A stretch of DNA of 29,068 bases from Candidatus Moraniibacteriota bacterium (GTDB lineage Bacteria > Patescibacteriota > Minisyncoccia > Moranbacterales > GCA-2747515), in NCBI GenBank assembly GCA_029933995.1, contig JAOZNB010000002.1, positions 1 through 29,068 of the forward strand, written 5' to 3'. This document shows positions 7,205 to 15,798 of the stretch, piece after piece. The notes beneath the pieces were generated by a model. The model was not told the origin of the DNA. It worked only from the letters and a program-made list of their open reading frames with translations, and did not search any database. Positions within the stretch are counted from its first letter, which is position 1, and each line of letters opens with the position of its first letter. The position numbers were made by a program, and so were the translations under genes.

Positions 7205-7257
7205 AAGAAAAAAGATGATATATTGCTATTTACAATTCTCTTACAGACTGCAGAAAA

Positions 7258-7287
7258 ATGACAAATGTAGTAAAAAGATGATATAAT
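7258..7287 (+). promoter_or_regulatory. manC promoter, extended -10
   Basis: ATGACA (7258-7263), 18 bases, perfect TATAAT (7282-7287) preceded by TG one base upstream (TGATATAAT). Leader about 22 bases. A near-copy of the -10 region (AAGATGATATATT, -10 at 7219-7224) lies 63 bases upstream and could be a second promoter. Confidence 0.6.
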
Positions 7288-7316
7288 ACATCCGTAAAAA
7301 TATATATTCAAAAAAA

Positions 7317-8396
7317 ATGCAAAATAATAACTACATAGTAATAATGGCAGGCGGTTCAGGTACACGACTTTGGCCACTATCCCGAAAAGCAAATCCAAAA
7401 CAATTTCAACATTTAACAAGTGATGAAGACACTCTAATTCAAGAAACCTACAAAAGAGTTTGTCCACTCGCTGATACTGAAAAAATATTTGTCTCCACAA
7501 CAACTCAATATGCTGATTTAGTCAAAAAACAATTACCTGACCTACCTACCAAAAATATTATCATAGAGCCTTGTGGTCGTGATACAGCTCCTGCAATGGG
7601 TCTCGTTGCTCATACTATATACAAGAGAGATAAAAATGCTGTAATAACAACTACACCTTCAGACCATGCTATCAAAAATCCTGAAAATTATGTTTGTACA
7701 GTTCAAACTGCCTTAAAAGTAATAGAAAAATATCCAGAAAGATTTGGACTTATAGGAATTAATCCTACAGAGGCAAGTACTGAACTTGGCTATATTCAAC
7801 TTGGTGATGAATTAAATGAGAAATATAGACACAAAGTTTTTGAAGCTTCTGCATTTAAAGAAAAACCAGACAAAAAAACTGCAAAAGAATATTTATCTAA
7901 TTGGTCCTATCTATGGAATGCTGCCTATTTTGTTTTTAAAGCTGAAACATTTATAGACATGTTAAAAACTCATACACCTCACATACTAAGTGCCCTTAAA
8001 CAAATGGATGGTGTCGATGAAGCAAAACAATATAAAATATATAATGCACTTCCTCGCGAACCCGTTGATACTGTCATTTTAGAAAAATTATCCTCCAAGG
8101 AAAGGTTTGTGGTACCTGCTGACTTAATGTGGAGCGATGTAGGTAATTGGAGAACATTACATGATTTTTATAAAAATGGTAACACAAATGTATCTCGTGG
8201 CACAGTCTATACAGCAGACACTAAAAACTGTCTGCTATTTGGTAAAAAATCAAAAACTATCACCACGCTTGGACTCAAAGATATTATTGTTATTGATACA
8301 GATGATGCAATATTAATTGCACATCGTGATGAAGTGCATAATGTTAAAAAAATTATTGAAAAACTCAAAGATGCTGATAAAGATGAATTATTATAA
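7317..8396 (+). CDS. manC: mannose-1-phosphate guanylyltransferase
   Basis: Makes GDP-mannose from mannose-1-phosphate and GTP, the activated sugar for mannosylation and for GDP-fucose or rhamnose derivatives. 359 residues, with only the nucleotidyltransferase domain; the C-terminal mannose-6-phosphate isomerase domain of bifunctional enzymes is absent. The signature AGGSGTRLWPLSRKANPKQF is at residues 11-30. EPCGRDTAPAMGL, TTPSDHAI, INPTEASTELGYIQLGD, FKEKPDKKTA, LWNAAYFVF and MWSDVGNWRTL follow in the family's usual order. The start at 7317 sits directly before the domain. It is a single-gene unit with its own promoter and a strong terminator. It may feed the glycosyltransferases at 25.4-28.8 kb, but that link is inference. 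Confidence 0.93.
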   Translation: MQNNNYIVIMAGGSGTRLWPLSRKANPKQFQHLTSDEDTLIQETYKRVCPLADTEKIFVSTTTQYADLVKKQLPDLPTKNIIIEPCGRDTAPAMGLVAHTIYKRDKNAVITTTPSDHAIKNPENYVCTVQTALKVIEKYPERFGLIGINPTEASTELGYIQLGDELNEKYRHKVFEASAFKEKPDKKTAKEYLSNWSYLWNAAYFVFKAETFIDMLKTHTPHILSALKQMDGVDEAKQYKIYNALPREPVDTVILEKLSSKERFVVPADLMWSDVGNWRTLHDFYKNGNTNVSRGTVYTADTKNCLLFGKKSKTITTLGLKDIIVIDTDDAILIAHRDEVHNVKKIIEKLKDADKDELL

Positions 8397-8410
8397 GATC
8401 TACACGCAAC

Positions 8411-8443
8411 AAAAAACATCCATTCTGAAAATGGATGTTTTTT
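8411..8443. terminator. bidirectional intrinsic terminator between manC and the S26-like gene
   Basis: AAAAAACATCCATT (8411-8424), loop CTGAA, AATGGATGTTTTTT (8430-8443): a 14-bp perfect stem flanked by A's on the left and T's on the right. It serves manC rightward and the convergent gene leftward. Confidence 0.9.
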
Positions 8444-8464
8444 AACTTTTTATATAAATTTGTT

Positions 8465-8914
8465 TTAAACTTTTTCTGTAAAAACTGTTCCATAAATTTC
8501 AATATTATCACCGCATAACCAACCGTATGTTGTACGTGAATCCATAGATTGTCTCTTGCTTCCACCTTCATCCCAAATATCTTTCCGACCTTCCACAAAA
8601 AAACATCCATCCTTTTTACCTGTAAGTTCTTTGATATATCCACCTTCACATTTTTCATGTGAACATTCAAAAGCTATAATATCTCCAACATTGAAATCTG
8701 ACGCTGGAATAACATTTACAATCGTACCATGATCAAAATTCAAATGTTTCATTGAATGACCATCTACTTGATAAATACGAGCTGCCTCAAAATCATAGAA
8801 AACATCCTCATTAAATTCATCGGGCACAACACCTTGAATAGGTGTGTCAGCAATAACTCCAACTGGCAATAATGTACTCAGAATAAATAAACTTGATAAA
8901 ATAATATTATACAT
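8465..8914 (-). CDS. exported protein with signal-peptidase/S24-like fold
   Basis: 149 residues. Residues 1-22 form a signal peptide or anchor (MYNIILSSLFILSTLLPVGV, then IA). Then VDGHSMKHL places a Ser at 54 in the G-x-S-M box of the S24/S26 Ser-Lys peptidases. GGYIKELTG has a Lys at 95 where signal peptidase I has its general base. SMDSRTTYGWL matches the S-x-DSR-x-(Y/F)G box near 123-132. Both catalytic positions therefore look kept. Four cysteines (84, 89, 104, 134), including a C-x4-C, could form disulfides or bind metal. It is shorter than typical signal peptidase I. The gene stands alone between its own promoter and a terminator. Whether it cleaves proteins is unknown. Confidence 0.6.
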   Translation of the reverse strand: MYNIILSSLFILSTLLPVGVIADTPIQGVVPDEFNEDVFYDFEAARIYQVDGHSMKHLNFDHGTIVNVIPASDFNVGDIIAFECSHEKCEGGYIKELTGKKDGCFFVEGRKDIWDEGGSKRQSMDSRTTYGWLCGDNIEIYGTVFTEKV

Positions 8915-8931
8915 ACACCCGTAATTTACAA

Positions 8932-8950
8932 CTAAATACTTTTTATTTAG
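8932..8950 (-). promoter_or_regulatory. small hairpin in the leader of the S26-like gene
   Basis: CTAAATA (8932-8938), five-base loop, TATTTAG (8944-8950), inside the predicted leader of about 49 bases. It is AT-rich and weak; a regulatory role is a guess. Confidence 0.25.
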
Positions 8951-8969
8951 CTCTTTTAATTAACTATAT

Positions 8970-8998
8970 ACTATAGCATATTATTAATATTTTGTCAA
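8970..8998 (-). promoter_or_regulatory. promoter of the S26-like gene
   Basis: Minus strand: perfect TTGACA (8998-8993), exactly 17 bases, TATAGT (8975-8970). This is one of the best consensus promoters in the window. Confidence 0.7.
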
Positions 8999-9108
8999 GC
9001 ATTTAAGCCTATTATCCATAAAAAACCCTTTAGACAAGCCAAAAACAAGATTCCTGCTACGGATATATTTCTGATTTAAGACTTTTTTTATTTACTGATA
9101 ATTTATAA

Positions 9109-10041
9109 TTAAAAGTTAAGCTCCAATGATTCAAAGCGACGTTTATATTCTTCAAATACTTTTGGTCCATGTGGCTTCGGTAAAAAAACAAGATGTTTAT
9201 CACTGCATAAAATAAGTGCACCCTCCTTATTTGTATTTGGATTTTTATCAATCTTTTTTTGTTGAAAATTTTGTAATCTTTTCTCCATCGCCTTATCTGA
9301 AAGTATCATTTCAAAAAATAAACGTATATTTTTTGTAACAACATTATCAAACATTGTTAATGTATGTATGATACGAAAACATGTGTGATGTGGTTTAAAA
9401 TTTTGAATCCAGGTATTTTTATTACAAAACTGTGAAAAATATCCTGTATCAAAAATAGGTATAATAAAAGTATATTCATGCGCAGCAAAAATATCCTGTG
9501 TAGGAACACATAGAGATTCCGTGGTTATGTGGTAATTTAAACATATTCTATCACTAGTCTTATCCCCATATCTACGCACGCCCAATAAATGCGTAAATAC
9601 TGTCAAGAAAAAACGACCCGTCCAAATATGACCATATTTATATACAACCAGTACATCCAAATCACTATCATCATCACAATTATAATATGATAATCTTCCT
9701 GTAACACAAATCATACGAACAAACGGACTTATACGCAGAATTGATACAATACGTTTTAATTTACGCATTTTCACAAAACTAATATACTCTCGTTTTTGAC
9801 GTAATGATACTAATTTATCACGTCCAAATAAAAAATATATACCATTTTTTTGCACAATATATTCTCTTACCACAGGACTATCCAACGCCTCAATAACATC
9901 CGTGAGTGACCACAATTCTTTACTACTATCACCACTATACCGAATAAGATGTTTCCACACTTCAAAAGATGTTAGTGGATAATCCAAAACATCATAGTAT
10001 GTTATTGTCGCAATAATATTTTTATATAAAATATTGTCCAT
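9109..10041 (-). CDS. winged-helix plus nucleotidyltransferase-like protein
   Basis: 310 residues. The N-terminal 80 residues (YYDVLDYPLTSFEVWKHL onward) look like a winged-helix domain. Residues 113-133, VTGRLSYYNCDDDSDLDVLV, align with the pol-beta/MNT nucleotidyltransferase motif hG[GS]-x-D-h-D-h. Both Asp (127 and 129) are present, but the usual Ser after Gly is Arg 116, so activity is doubtful. The rest is alpha-helical without a family I can name. The gene starts 41 bases after uvrA on the same strand and probably shares its transcript. Similar winged-helix plus NTase proteins of unknown role are, as I recall, common in candidate-phyla genomes. Confidence 0.6.
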   Translation of the reverse strand: MDNILYKNIIATITYYDVLDYPLTSFEVWKHLIRYSGDSSKELWSLTDVIEALDSPVVREYIVQKNGIYFLFGRDKLVSLRQKREYISFVKMRKLKRIVSILRISPFVRMICVTGRLSYYNCDDDSDLDVLVVYKYGHIWTGRFFLTVFTHLLGVRRYGDKTSDRICLNYHITTESLCVPTQDIFAAHEYTFIIPIFDTGYFSQFCNKNTWIQNFKPHHTCFRIIHTLTMFDNVVTKNIRLFFEMILSDKAMEKRLQNFQQKKIDKNPNTNKEGALILCSDKHLVFLPKPHGPKVFEEYKRRFESLELNF

Positions 10042-10082
10042 ATACTTTTTCAGAAAAATTCAAACTAACTACCACTGCATTC

Positions 10083-12914
10083 TTACAAAAACTTTGCTGT
10101 TGGACTTTTTTTATGTTTTTTTAATGCGCTCGGTTTTCCTTCAAAAATTACATTTCCACCAAGTGCTCCTCCTTCTGGACCAAGTTCTATGACCCAGTCA
10201 GAGTGATTAATCACATCTGCATTATGTTCCACAACCAAAACTGTATTACCTTTATCAACAAGTGCATCTAACATTTTTAACAATTTTTTTACATCATCAA
10301 AATGCAAACCTGTCGTCGGCTCATCAAGAATATATAATGTTTTACCAGTTGATTTACGTGCAAGTTCTGTCGCCAATTTAATACGCTGAGCTTCACCTCC
10401 TGAAAGATTAGTTGCACTTTGTCCTAATTGTATATACCCAAGTCCCACATCTTGCATTGCATGTAGTTTAGATGCAATCAAGGAGTGACTTTTGAAAAAT
10501 TCATATGCATAATCAACACCCATATCCAAAACATCTGCAATAGTTACACCATTATATTCAACATCCAAAATTTTACTACTATATCGACTTCCACCGCACT
10601 CCTCACAAGGCACGTACATATCTGGCAATAAATGCATTTCAACCTTCACAGATCCCTCACCACGACACACCTCACATCTTCCACCGCGCATATTAAAACT
10701 AAAGTAACTAGCACCAAAACCACGTTCTATAGCCATATCAGTTGACGCAAATAATTCACGTATATGAGAAAATACTCCTGTATACGTCGCTGTATTAGAC
10801 CGTGGTGTACGACCAATTGGATTTTGATTAATCATTATAACCTTATTGATATTTTGAAGCCCTGTAACTCGTTTATGAGCTCCAGGCTCAGCCGTTGCAC
10901 GATGAAATTTTTTTGCCAAAACACGAGATAATATATTATGTACTAGAGTAGATTTACCACTGCCTGATACTCCACATACCGTCATAAATACGCCTAACGG
11001 AAAATTTACAGATATATTTTGTAAATTATTTTCTCTTGCATTCTTTACTGATATTGATTTTCCTGTCCCCTCTCTTTTATTCTTTTTATCAGTCACAGAT
11101 AAATCACCAGCCATATATTTTGCTGTTTTAGTTTTTGCTCTAAGCATTTGTTGTAACGTTCCTGAAAATATAAGTTTTCCGCCTTCATCACCAGCACCTG
11201 GACCCATATCAACAATCCAATCAGCCTCATGCATAACATCAGCATCATGTTCCACTACTATAAGTGTATTATTTGCACTCTGTAACTTCTTCATTGTATT
11301 GATAAGTCTCACAGTATCTCTACTATGCAATCCTGTCGTAGGCTCATCCAATACATAAATTACACCCGTTAAATCAGATTTTATTTGCACCGCCAATCGA
11401 ATACGCTGAGCTTCGCCGCCCGACAACGTATTACTCGAACGTGAAAGTGTCAAATAATCAACGCCTACTTCACAAAGTGCGCGTGCGCGTGACAACATTT
11501 CATCCACGAGTACATCTACAGATTTCTTTTCTTCTGGATGCAAACTTTCCATATTTTTAATATCAGAAACCAAAACAACAAACTCATCAAGAGGCACTGA
11601 CACAAATTCATCAATTGACCTATTATTGACAGTTACAGACAAATACTCATTTTTCAATCGCCTACCCTTACATGCAGAACATTCTCTCTCAACCATATAT
11701 TTTTCTAATTCTTTTCGCATGTAATCAGACTTTGTATTTTTATAACGCTCTTCCAAATCAAAAATTATTCCCTTAAATTCATCATCACAACCTTTAGAAG
11801 TTCCATAAAACATAACTGTAAGATTTGCTTTTGAAATTTTCTTTACAGGCTTTGAAAGTGAAAATTTATATTTTTTTGCCAATTTTTCTAAAGTTTTTTT
11901 ATGTTTACTAAAAGCAGTATTTTTACCACCCGACTTACTCCATATATGAATTGCTCCCTCTTCTATTGAAAGAGTATCATTTGGTATTAATAATGATGGG
12001 TCAATTTCATTTTTTATACCAATTCCATCACATTCTGGACAAGCGCCATCTGGATTATTAAAAGAAAAACAACGCGGAGTAATTTTTGACAATACGAAGC
12101 CAGATTCCTTGCAATAGAAATCCTGTGAAAATTCCTCCTCATAATCATCATACAAAATAACACAAAGACCACCTGATAATTTCATAGCAGTTTCAACAGA
12201 GTCCATCAAACATTCCCTATCAAGATCACTTTCTTTGTGTACAAAACGATCAATAACAATATCAATACGTACAGATATTTCATCGCTAACAATGAGAGTT
12301 GCATCTACCACTGACATAATCTTGTTATTGAAACGCACACGTGCATAACCACTTTGCTTAATACTTTTCAGTACACTACTATTTTTTTTGTCTTCATTTG
12401 ACATAGGTGCTAAAACCGTAATTTTAGAACCTTCCTTGTATTTCATAATCTGTACCACTATATCACGCGTACTTTTTCTCTTAAGTGGTCGACTAGTATG
12501 TGGACAATGTGGTACACCAACAGCAGCAAACAAAACTCTCATATAATCATAAATTTCAGTCATTGTACCAACTGTAGACCGGATAGACTTGCCAACACTC
12601 TTTTGATCAATTGCAATAGCTGGAGAAATATTTTCAATCCTATCAACATCAGGCTTCGTCATTACGCCCATAAGACTCCTTGCATGTGTAGAAAGACTTT
12701 CCATAAATCTACGATTACTTTCCGCATAAATAACATCAAATGCAAGAGAACTTTTACCTGAACCTGAAAGTCCTGTGACAACAGTCATCTTATCACGAGG
12801 AATATCAACTGAAACATTCTTTAAATTATTTACACGAGCGTTGTGTATATGAATTTGATTTTTATTATTTTTTTTAGAAGAACTTTTGTTACTAGATACT
12901 TTTTTCACTACCAT
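10083..12914 (-). CDS. uvrA: excinuclease ABC subunit A
   Basis: Damage-recognition ATPase of nucleotide excision repair; it dimerises and loads UvrB. 943 residues, normal length. Two ABC units are present. Walker A motifs are GLSGSGKSS (48-56) and GVSGSGKST near 650. Signatures are LSGGEAQRIRLA and LSGGEAQRIKLA, and DEPTTGLH occurs twice. The C-terminal zinc hook is complete: CEVCRGEGSVKVEM then CEECGGSRY. The first zinc module is odd. FYCKESGF keeps the first Cys, but the second of the usual CxxC is Ser, while CPECDGIG downstream is intact and an extra Cys occurs in TPRCFSFNNP. The gene has a strong promoter with a dyad between its -35 and -10. The nucleotidyltransferase-like gene follows after 41 bases. 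Confidence 0.98.
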   Translation of the reverse strand: MVVKKVSSNKSSSKKNNKNQIHIHNARVNNLKNVSVDIPRDKMTVVTGLSGSGKSSLAFDVIYAESNRRFMESLSTHARSLMGVMTKPDVDRIENISPAIAIDQKSVGKSIRSTVGTMTEIYDYMRVLFAAVGVPHCPHTSRPLKRKSTRDIVVQIMKYKEGSKITVLAPMSNEDKKNSSVLKSIKQSGYARVRFNNKIMSVVDATLIVSDEISVRIDIVIDRFVHKESDLDRECLMDSVETAMKLSGGLCVILYDDYEEEFSQDFYCKESGFVLSKITPRCFSFNNPDGACPECDGIGIKNEIDPSLLIPNDTLSIEEGAIHIWSKSGGKNTAFSKHKKTLEKLAKKYKFSLSKPVKKISKANLTVMFYGTSKGCDDEFKGIIFDLEERYKNTKSDYMRKELEKYMVERECSACKGRRLKNEYLSVTVNNRSIDEFVSVPLDEFVVLVSDIKNMESLHPEEKKSVDVLVDEMLSRARALCEVGVDYLTLSRSSNTLSGGEAQRIRLAVQIKSDLTGVIYVLDEPTTGLHSRDTVRLINTMKKLQSANNTLIVVEHDADVMHEADWIVDMGPGAGDEGGKLIFSGTLQQMLRAKTKTAKYMAGDLSVTDKKNKREGTGKSISVKNARENNLQNISVNFPLGVFMTVCGVSGSGKSTLVHNILSRVLAKKFHRATAEPGAHKRVTGLQNINKVIMINQNPIGRTPRSNTATYTGVFSHIRELFASTDMAIERGFGASYFSFNMRGGRCEVCRGEGSVKVEMHLLPDMYVPCEECGGSRYSSKILDVEYNGVTIADVLDMGVDYAYEFFKSHSLIASKLHAMQDVGLGYIQLGQSATNLSGGEAQRIKLATELARKSTGKTLYILDEPTTGLHFDDVKKLLKMLDALVDKGNTVLVVEHNADVINHSDWVIELGPEGGALGGNVIFEGKPSALKKHKKSPTAKFL

Positions 12915-12960
12915 ATATATATTTAAAATAAAATAGAAAAATAAACGACATTAGTTATAA

Positions 12961-12989
12961 ATTCTATACTACTTTGTGAGTATAGTCAA
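12961..12989 (-). promoter_or_regulatory. uvrA promoter with overlapping dyad (possible operator)
   Basis: Minus strand: TTGACT (12989-12984), 17 bases, TAGAAT (12966-12961); leader about 40 bases. CTATAC (12964-12969) and GTATAG (12980-12985) form a 6-10-6 dyad that overlaps the inner edges of both hexamers, a position suited to a repressor. It does not match the E. coli or B. subtilis LexA boxes. Confidence 0.6.
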
Positions 12990-13008
12990 GATAAGTACTA
13001 AGTATTAT

Positions 13009-13069
13009 GAAAAGAAAAAATCATATGATATATTAGTTTTACCTCATAAACTAATATATAACCATATGA
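13009..13069 (-). terminator. long AT-rich hairpin terminator after the ATPase gene
   Basis: TCATATG (13021-13027) pairs with CATATGA (13063-13069), and ATATATTAGTTT (13028-13039) with AAACTAATATAT (13048-13059). This gives 19 pairs with a three-base bulge and an eight-base loop. Read leftward it is followed by TTTTTTCTTTTC, and read rightward by TTTTT, so it could stop transcripts both ways. It ends the ATPase unit and insulates uvrA. Confidence 0.7.
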
Positions 13070-13161
13070 CTTTTTCAGATACATTATTACATACTTCAAA
13101 TAAAGAACTACTTAATTTTTATAATTGCAATATTACTTATCCTAAATGTCGTATTTTTTGA

Positions 13162-15651
13162 TTATTTCCAATAATGTTCCTCTTCATTTTTTGGTTTTTC
13201 TGGAGTTTTTGCAACAGCTGAACGTGCTACAACTTCTTGTTCAACTATATCCCTATCACGTCCATACTTTAATCGTGACAATTCTTTAATTGGTTCCACA
13301 ATTTCTGGATTACCTTCCGTTGGGAATGGTGCACTGATATTAAATGGTGCTGTTGATACTCCGTTTAGAAGCAATCGCCCAAAATAATTATAATTATCTA
13401 CATTGATTAAATCTTGTGATGTAAAAATCGGTTCAAATTGTTTTTGCAAAAATTCTGCATCTTCCGGACCAACTCGATAAGCGGCGATTGAACCTACGTT
13501 ACCAAATACAGCTTTTGATATGTCATCAGATAATTGACCAATAAATTGATGAGCAAGTATAAGTCCTAATCGATACTTACGAGCCTCTGATAAAATTTGT
13601 GCAATTGAGTCCGTTGTCACATTTTGAAATTCATCAATATACATATAAAAATCCTTACGTTCATCCTCTGGTATATCAACGCGACCAAGTGCTGCCATAA
13701 GTATCTTACCCACGATAATCATACCTAATAAATGACTATTTGTTTCGCCAATCTTTCCTTTTGATAAATTAATGAGGAGGATTTTTTGACTATCCATAAT
13801 TTCACGAAAATCCAATGTACTTTTTTGTTGTGAAATAATAGGACGCATCATATCATTTGATAAAAATGGTGTAAGCTTTGACGTAATATATGGAACCATA
13901 TTAGCCAGAGCAGCTTCGCCACCAGCCTTTTCTGCCTCTTCCATCCAGAAACTTCTTACCGTTTCATTTTTGCATTTTTCCAATTTCATCTTACGAAAAT
14001 CCTCATCTGCAAGAACCTTTGGTATCTCCATAAGAGTTGAACCTGATTCAGTATCATCCATAATAAGAAGCATTGCATTTCGCATATACTGTTCAAACAT
14101 CGGACCACCCGTTGCTTTCAGATCATACAACGCATCAAAAATATTAATAATTTCATTCACAACAAAAGTTTTTTCTTCTGGTTTAGTCTCATCATATTCA
14201 AGCATGTTCAATCCAAAAGACCTTTCCGTATCAGAAGGATCAAAATACACCACGTCCTCAGCTCTCTCCTTTGGAATACAAGGTAGTATGTGCTCGATTG
14301 CTTCACCATGTGGATCAATGTAACAAAGTCCATGACCATTTTTTATATCCTGCTTTACCATCTCTTCCAAAATCGTTGATTTACCAGTACCAGTTTGCCC
14401 AATTACATAGAAATGACGACGTCTATCATTTGGTGATAGATGAACTTTTGTTTCAACTCCACGATAAGTATTTGTACCTATATACACACCCTCTGTTGGC
14501 ACATCTGTTGGTGGCGGAGCACTCCCTGCCTTCAACCATTTTATTTTTGGCGTTTCTGTAGTGGAAATAGGTAAATGAAAAACACTCGAAATTTCCTCTA
14601 CACCCAAAAGCATTGCATAATCCTCATTGAAAGCACGGAAAATATAATTAAAAACTTGTTTTTGCGACTTTGCTCCAATATGTTTTACTGTAAAATGATT
14701 AACCCCTGGATTTTCAAATTGTGAAAATGCATTTTCCATATGTGACAAAATTTCCTCTGCACGCTCCCTCGTCCCAGCAGATGCAACTAGTCTGATATTT
14801 ACTTTGAATCCAGTCTTTGCTGTTTTTGATTCAATTGATTTTACCAGCTCTTGCTCCTCTGGTGTTAATTGTACAACTTTTTCTTGTGCTGCTTGTTCTG
14901 ATGGCTTTGTAGCCAATGTCTTACCAACCTCTTTTGCTATACCACTCATAACACCACCTTGAACATCTTTTAATTGTTTTCCTTGTTGCATTTCATGAGC
15001 AATTTTTTTACCTTTGCTTCGCCAAGTTTTACCAGAATCTTGTAAGACAATTTGGATACTAGCGCCCTCTCCCTTAGATTCAAGTTTACTAAATGCATTT
15101 GTAATTTCACTAAGAGGATCAGATTCCATCATTTCATAAGTCTTAATTGGCAACGCCCCAGACTTACGCAATTTAACAATGCCCATTGCAGTATATGAAC
15201 CTGGTGAGAAAATAGTATAATCCTCAATCTTTTCAATCATTGAATCAGGAAAATAACTATGAACTTGCTTTTCAAGTGATGAACGAAATTTCTTTGGTAC
15301 TGCTATATAAAATAAGATTTCTTCAGAGTTAGCAGGATTTGCAATTTCTAATGTAATTGTTGGCTTACCATAGAAAAAGGTTTTCAACGACACATCACGA
15401 TCCCTTAATTGTGCAAATGATCCCAGTAATTGTTCCATCGCACCAATTTCCTCTTTCCACAAATCTGGATTTTGCACATTTTGCTCCTTATCATGCTGTT
15501 GTGCTACACGAATAACCTCTAAATCCTCATTCATTGATATGCTCATCAATACTCGATACCCAAAAATACTTTTCAATACCAAAATTATACCCGTAATAAG
15601 ACTAACTACTGCGAGTAGACCAATAACAACAAAAATTAAAGAGTCGATCAT
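13162..15651 (-). CDS. membrane-anchored VirD4/TraG/TrwB-like ATPase
   Basis: 829 residues. One membrane segment at about 4-28 is followed by an N-terminal region (about 60-400) of unknown fold. A RecA-like P-loop ATPase of the VirD4/TraG (type IV coupling protein) class follows, with Walker A VIGQTGTGKSTILEE near 415-429, YIDPHGEAIEHILPCIP, VVYFDPSDTERSFGLN, Walker B FYMYIDEFQNV near 668-678, and SEARKYRLGLILAHQFIGQL, a typical coupling-protein segment. Such ATPases pump DNA or protein across membranes; no relaxase, VirB-type channel gene or pilin is in the window. The gene has its own promoter and follows a terminator, but lies on the same strand as five upstream genes of unknown function. 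I infer a link with them from position only. Confidence 0.85.
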   Translation of the reverse strand: MIDSLIFVVIGLLAVVSLITGIILVLKSIFGYRVLMSISMNEDLEVIRVAQQHDKEQNVQNPDLWKEEIGAMEQLLGSFAQLRDRDVSLKTFFYGKPTITLEIANPANSEEILFYIAVPKKFRSSLEKQVHSYFPDSMIEKIEDYTIFSPGSYTAMGIVKLRKSGALPIKTYEMMESDPLSEITNAFSKLESKGEGASIQIVLQDSGKTWRSKGKKIAHEMQQGKQLKDVQGGVMSGIAKEVGKTLATKPSEQAAQEKVVQLTPEEQELVKSIESKTAKTGFKVNIRLVASAGTRERAEEILSHMENAFSQFENPGVNHFTVKHIGAKSQKQVFNYIFRAFNEDYAMLLGVEEISSVFHLPISTTETPKIKWLKAGSAPPPTDVPTEGVYIGTNTYRGVETKVHLSPNDRRRHFYVIGQTGTGKSTILEEMVKQDIKNGHGLCYIDPHGEAIEHILPCIPKERAEDVVYFDPSDTERSFGLNMLEYDETKPEEKTFVVNEIINIFDALYDLKATGGPMFEQYMRNAMLLIMDDTESGSTLMEIPKVLADEDFRKMKLEKCKNETVRSFWMEEAEKAGGEAALANMVPYITSKLTPFLSNDMMRPIISQQKSTLDFREIMDSQKILLINLSKGKIGETNSHLLGMIIVGKILMAALGRVDIPEDERKDFYMYIDEFQNVTTDSIAQILSEARKYRLGLILAHQFIGQLSDDISKAVFGNVGSIAAYRVGPEDAEFLQKQFEPIFTSQDLINVDNYNYFGRLLLNGVSTAPFNISAPFPTEGNPEIVEPIKELSRLKYGRDRDIVEQEVVARSAVAKTPEKPKNEEEHYWK

Positions 15652-15680
15652 ATTTTTTATTTTTATATTTTATATTTTAT

Positions 15681-15689
15681 ATTATATCA
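15681..15689 (-). promoter_or_regulatory. extended -10 promoter for the ATPase gene
   Basis: Minus strand: TG at 15689-15688, one base, perfect TATAAT (15686-15681), in the context AAAAAGATGATATAAT shared with manC. No good -35 is seen (TAGAAA at the right distance). Leader about 22 bases, A-rich. Confidence 0.55.
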
Positions 15690-15736
15690 TCTTTTTATCT
15701 TTGTTTCTATTTTTCTTCAATTCACTAATGTAATTT

Positions 15737-15769
15737 GAAAAATAGTGAGGTGATATACCCACTCACTAT
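15737..15769 (-). terminator. intrinsic terminator after the five-gene series
   Basis: Read leftward: ATAGTGAG (15769-15762), 12-base loop, CTCACTAT (15749-15742), then TTTTTC. It is placed 30 bases after the stop of the 142-residue gene, so the ATPase is likely a separate transcription unit. Confidence 0.65.
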
Positions 15770-15798
15770 AAAAAACATATCATATGATAAATTTATTT

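Noticed and set aside
8365..8670. 101-codon leftward frame overlapping the S26-like gene
   Set aside because: Out of frame with the S26-like protein and runs through the strong terminator; no recognisable features.
9047..9062. AGATTCCTGC text resembling half of the palindromic repeat
   Set aside because: Only about ten bases match and the second arm is absent; could be chance or a decayed copy.
12976..13161. Rightward 61-codon open frame in the uvrA-ATPase gap
   Set aside because: It runs through the uvrA promoter and the large hairpin, which explain the DNA better; no domain-like pattern.
13162..15651. Integrated conjugative element or plasmid transfer region
   Set aside because: Only the coupling-type ATPase is present; no relaxase, integrase, attachment sites or VirB-like channel genes are visible.
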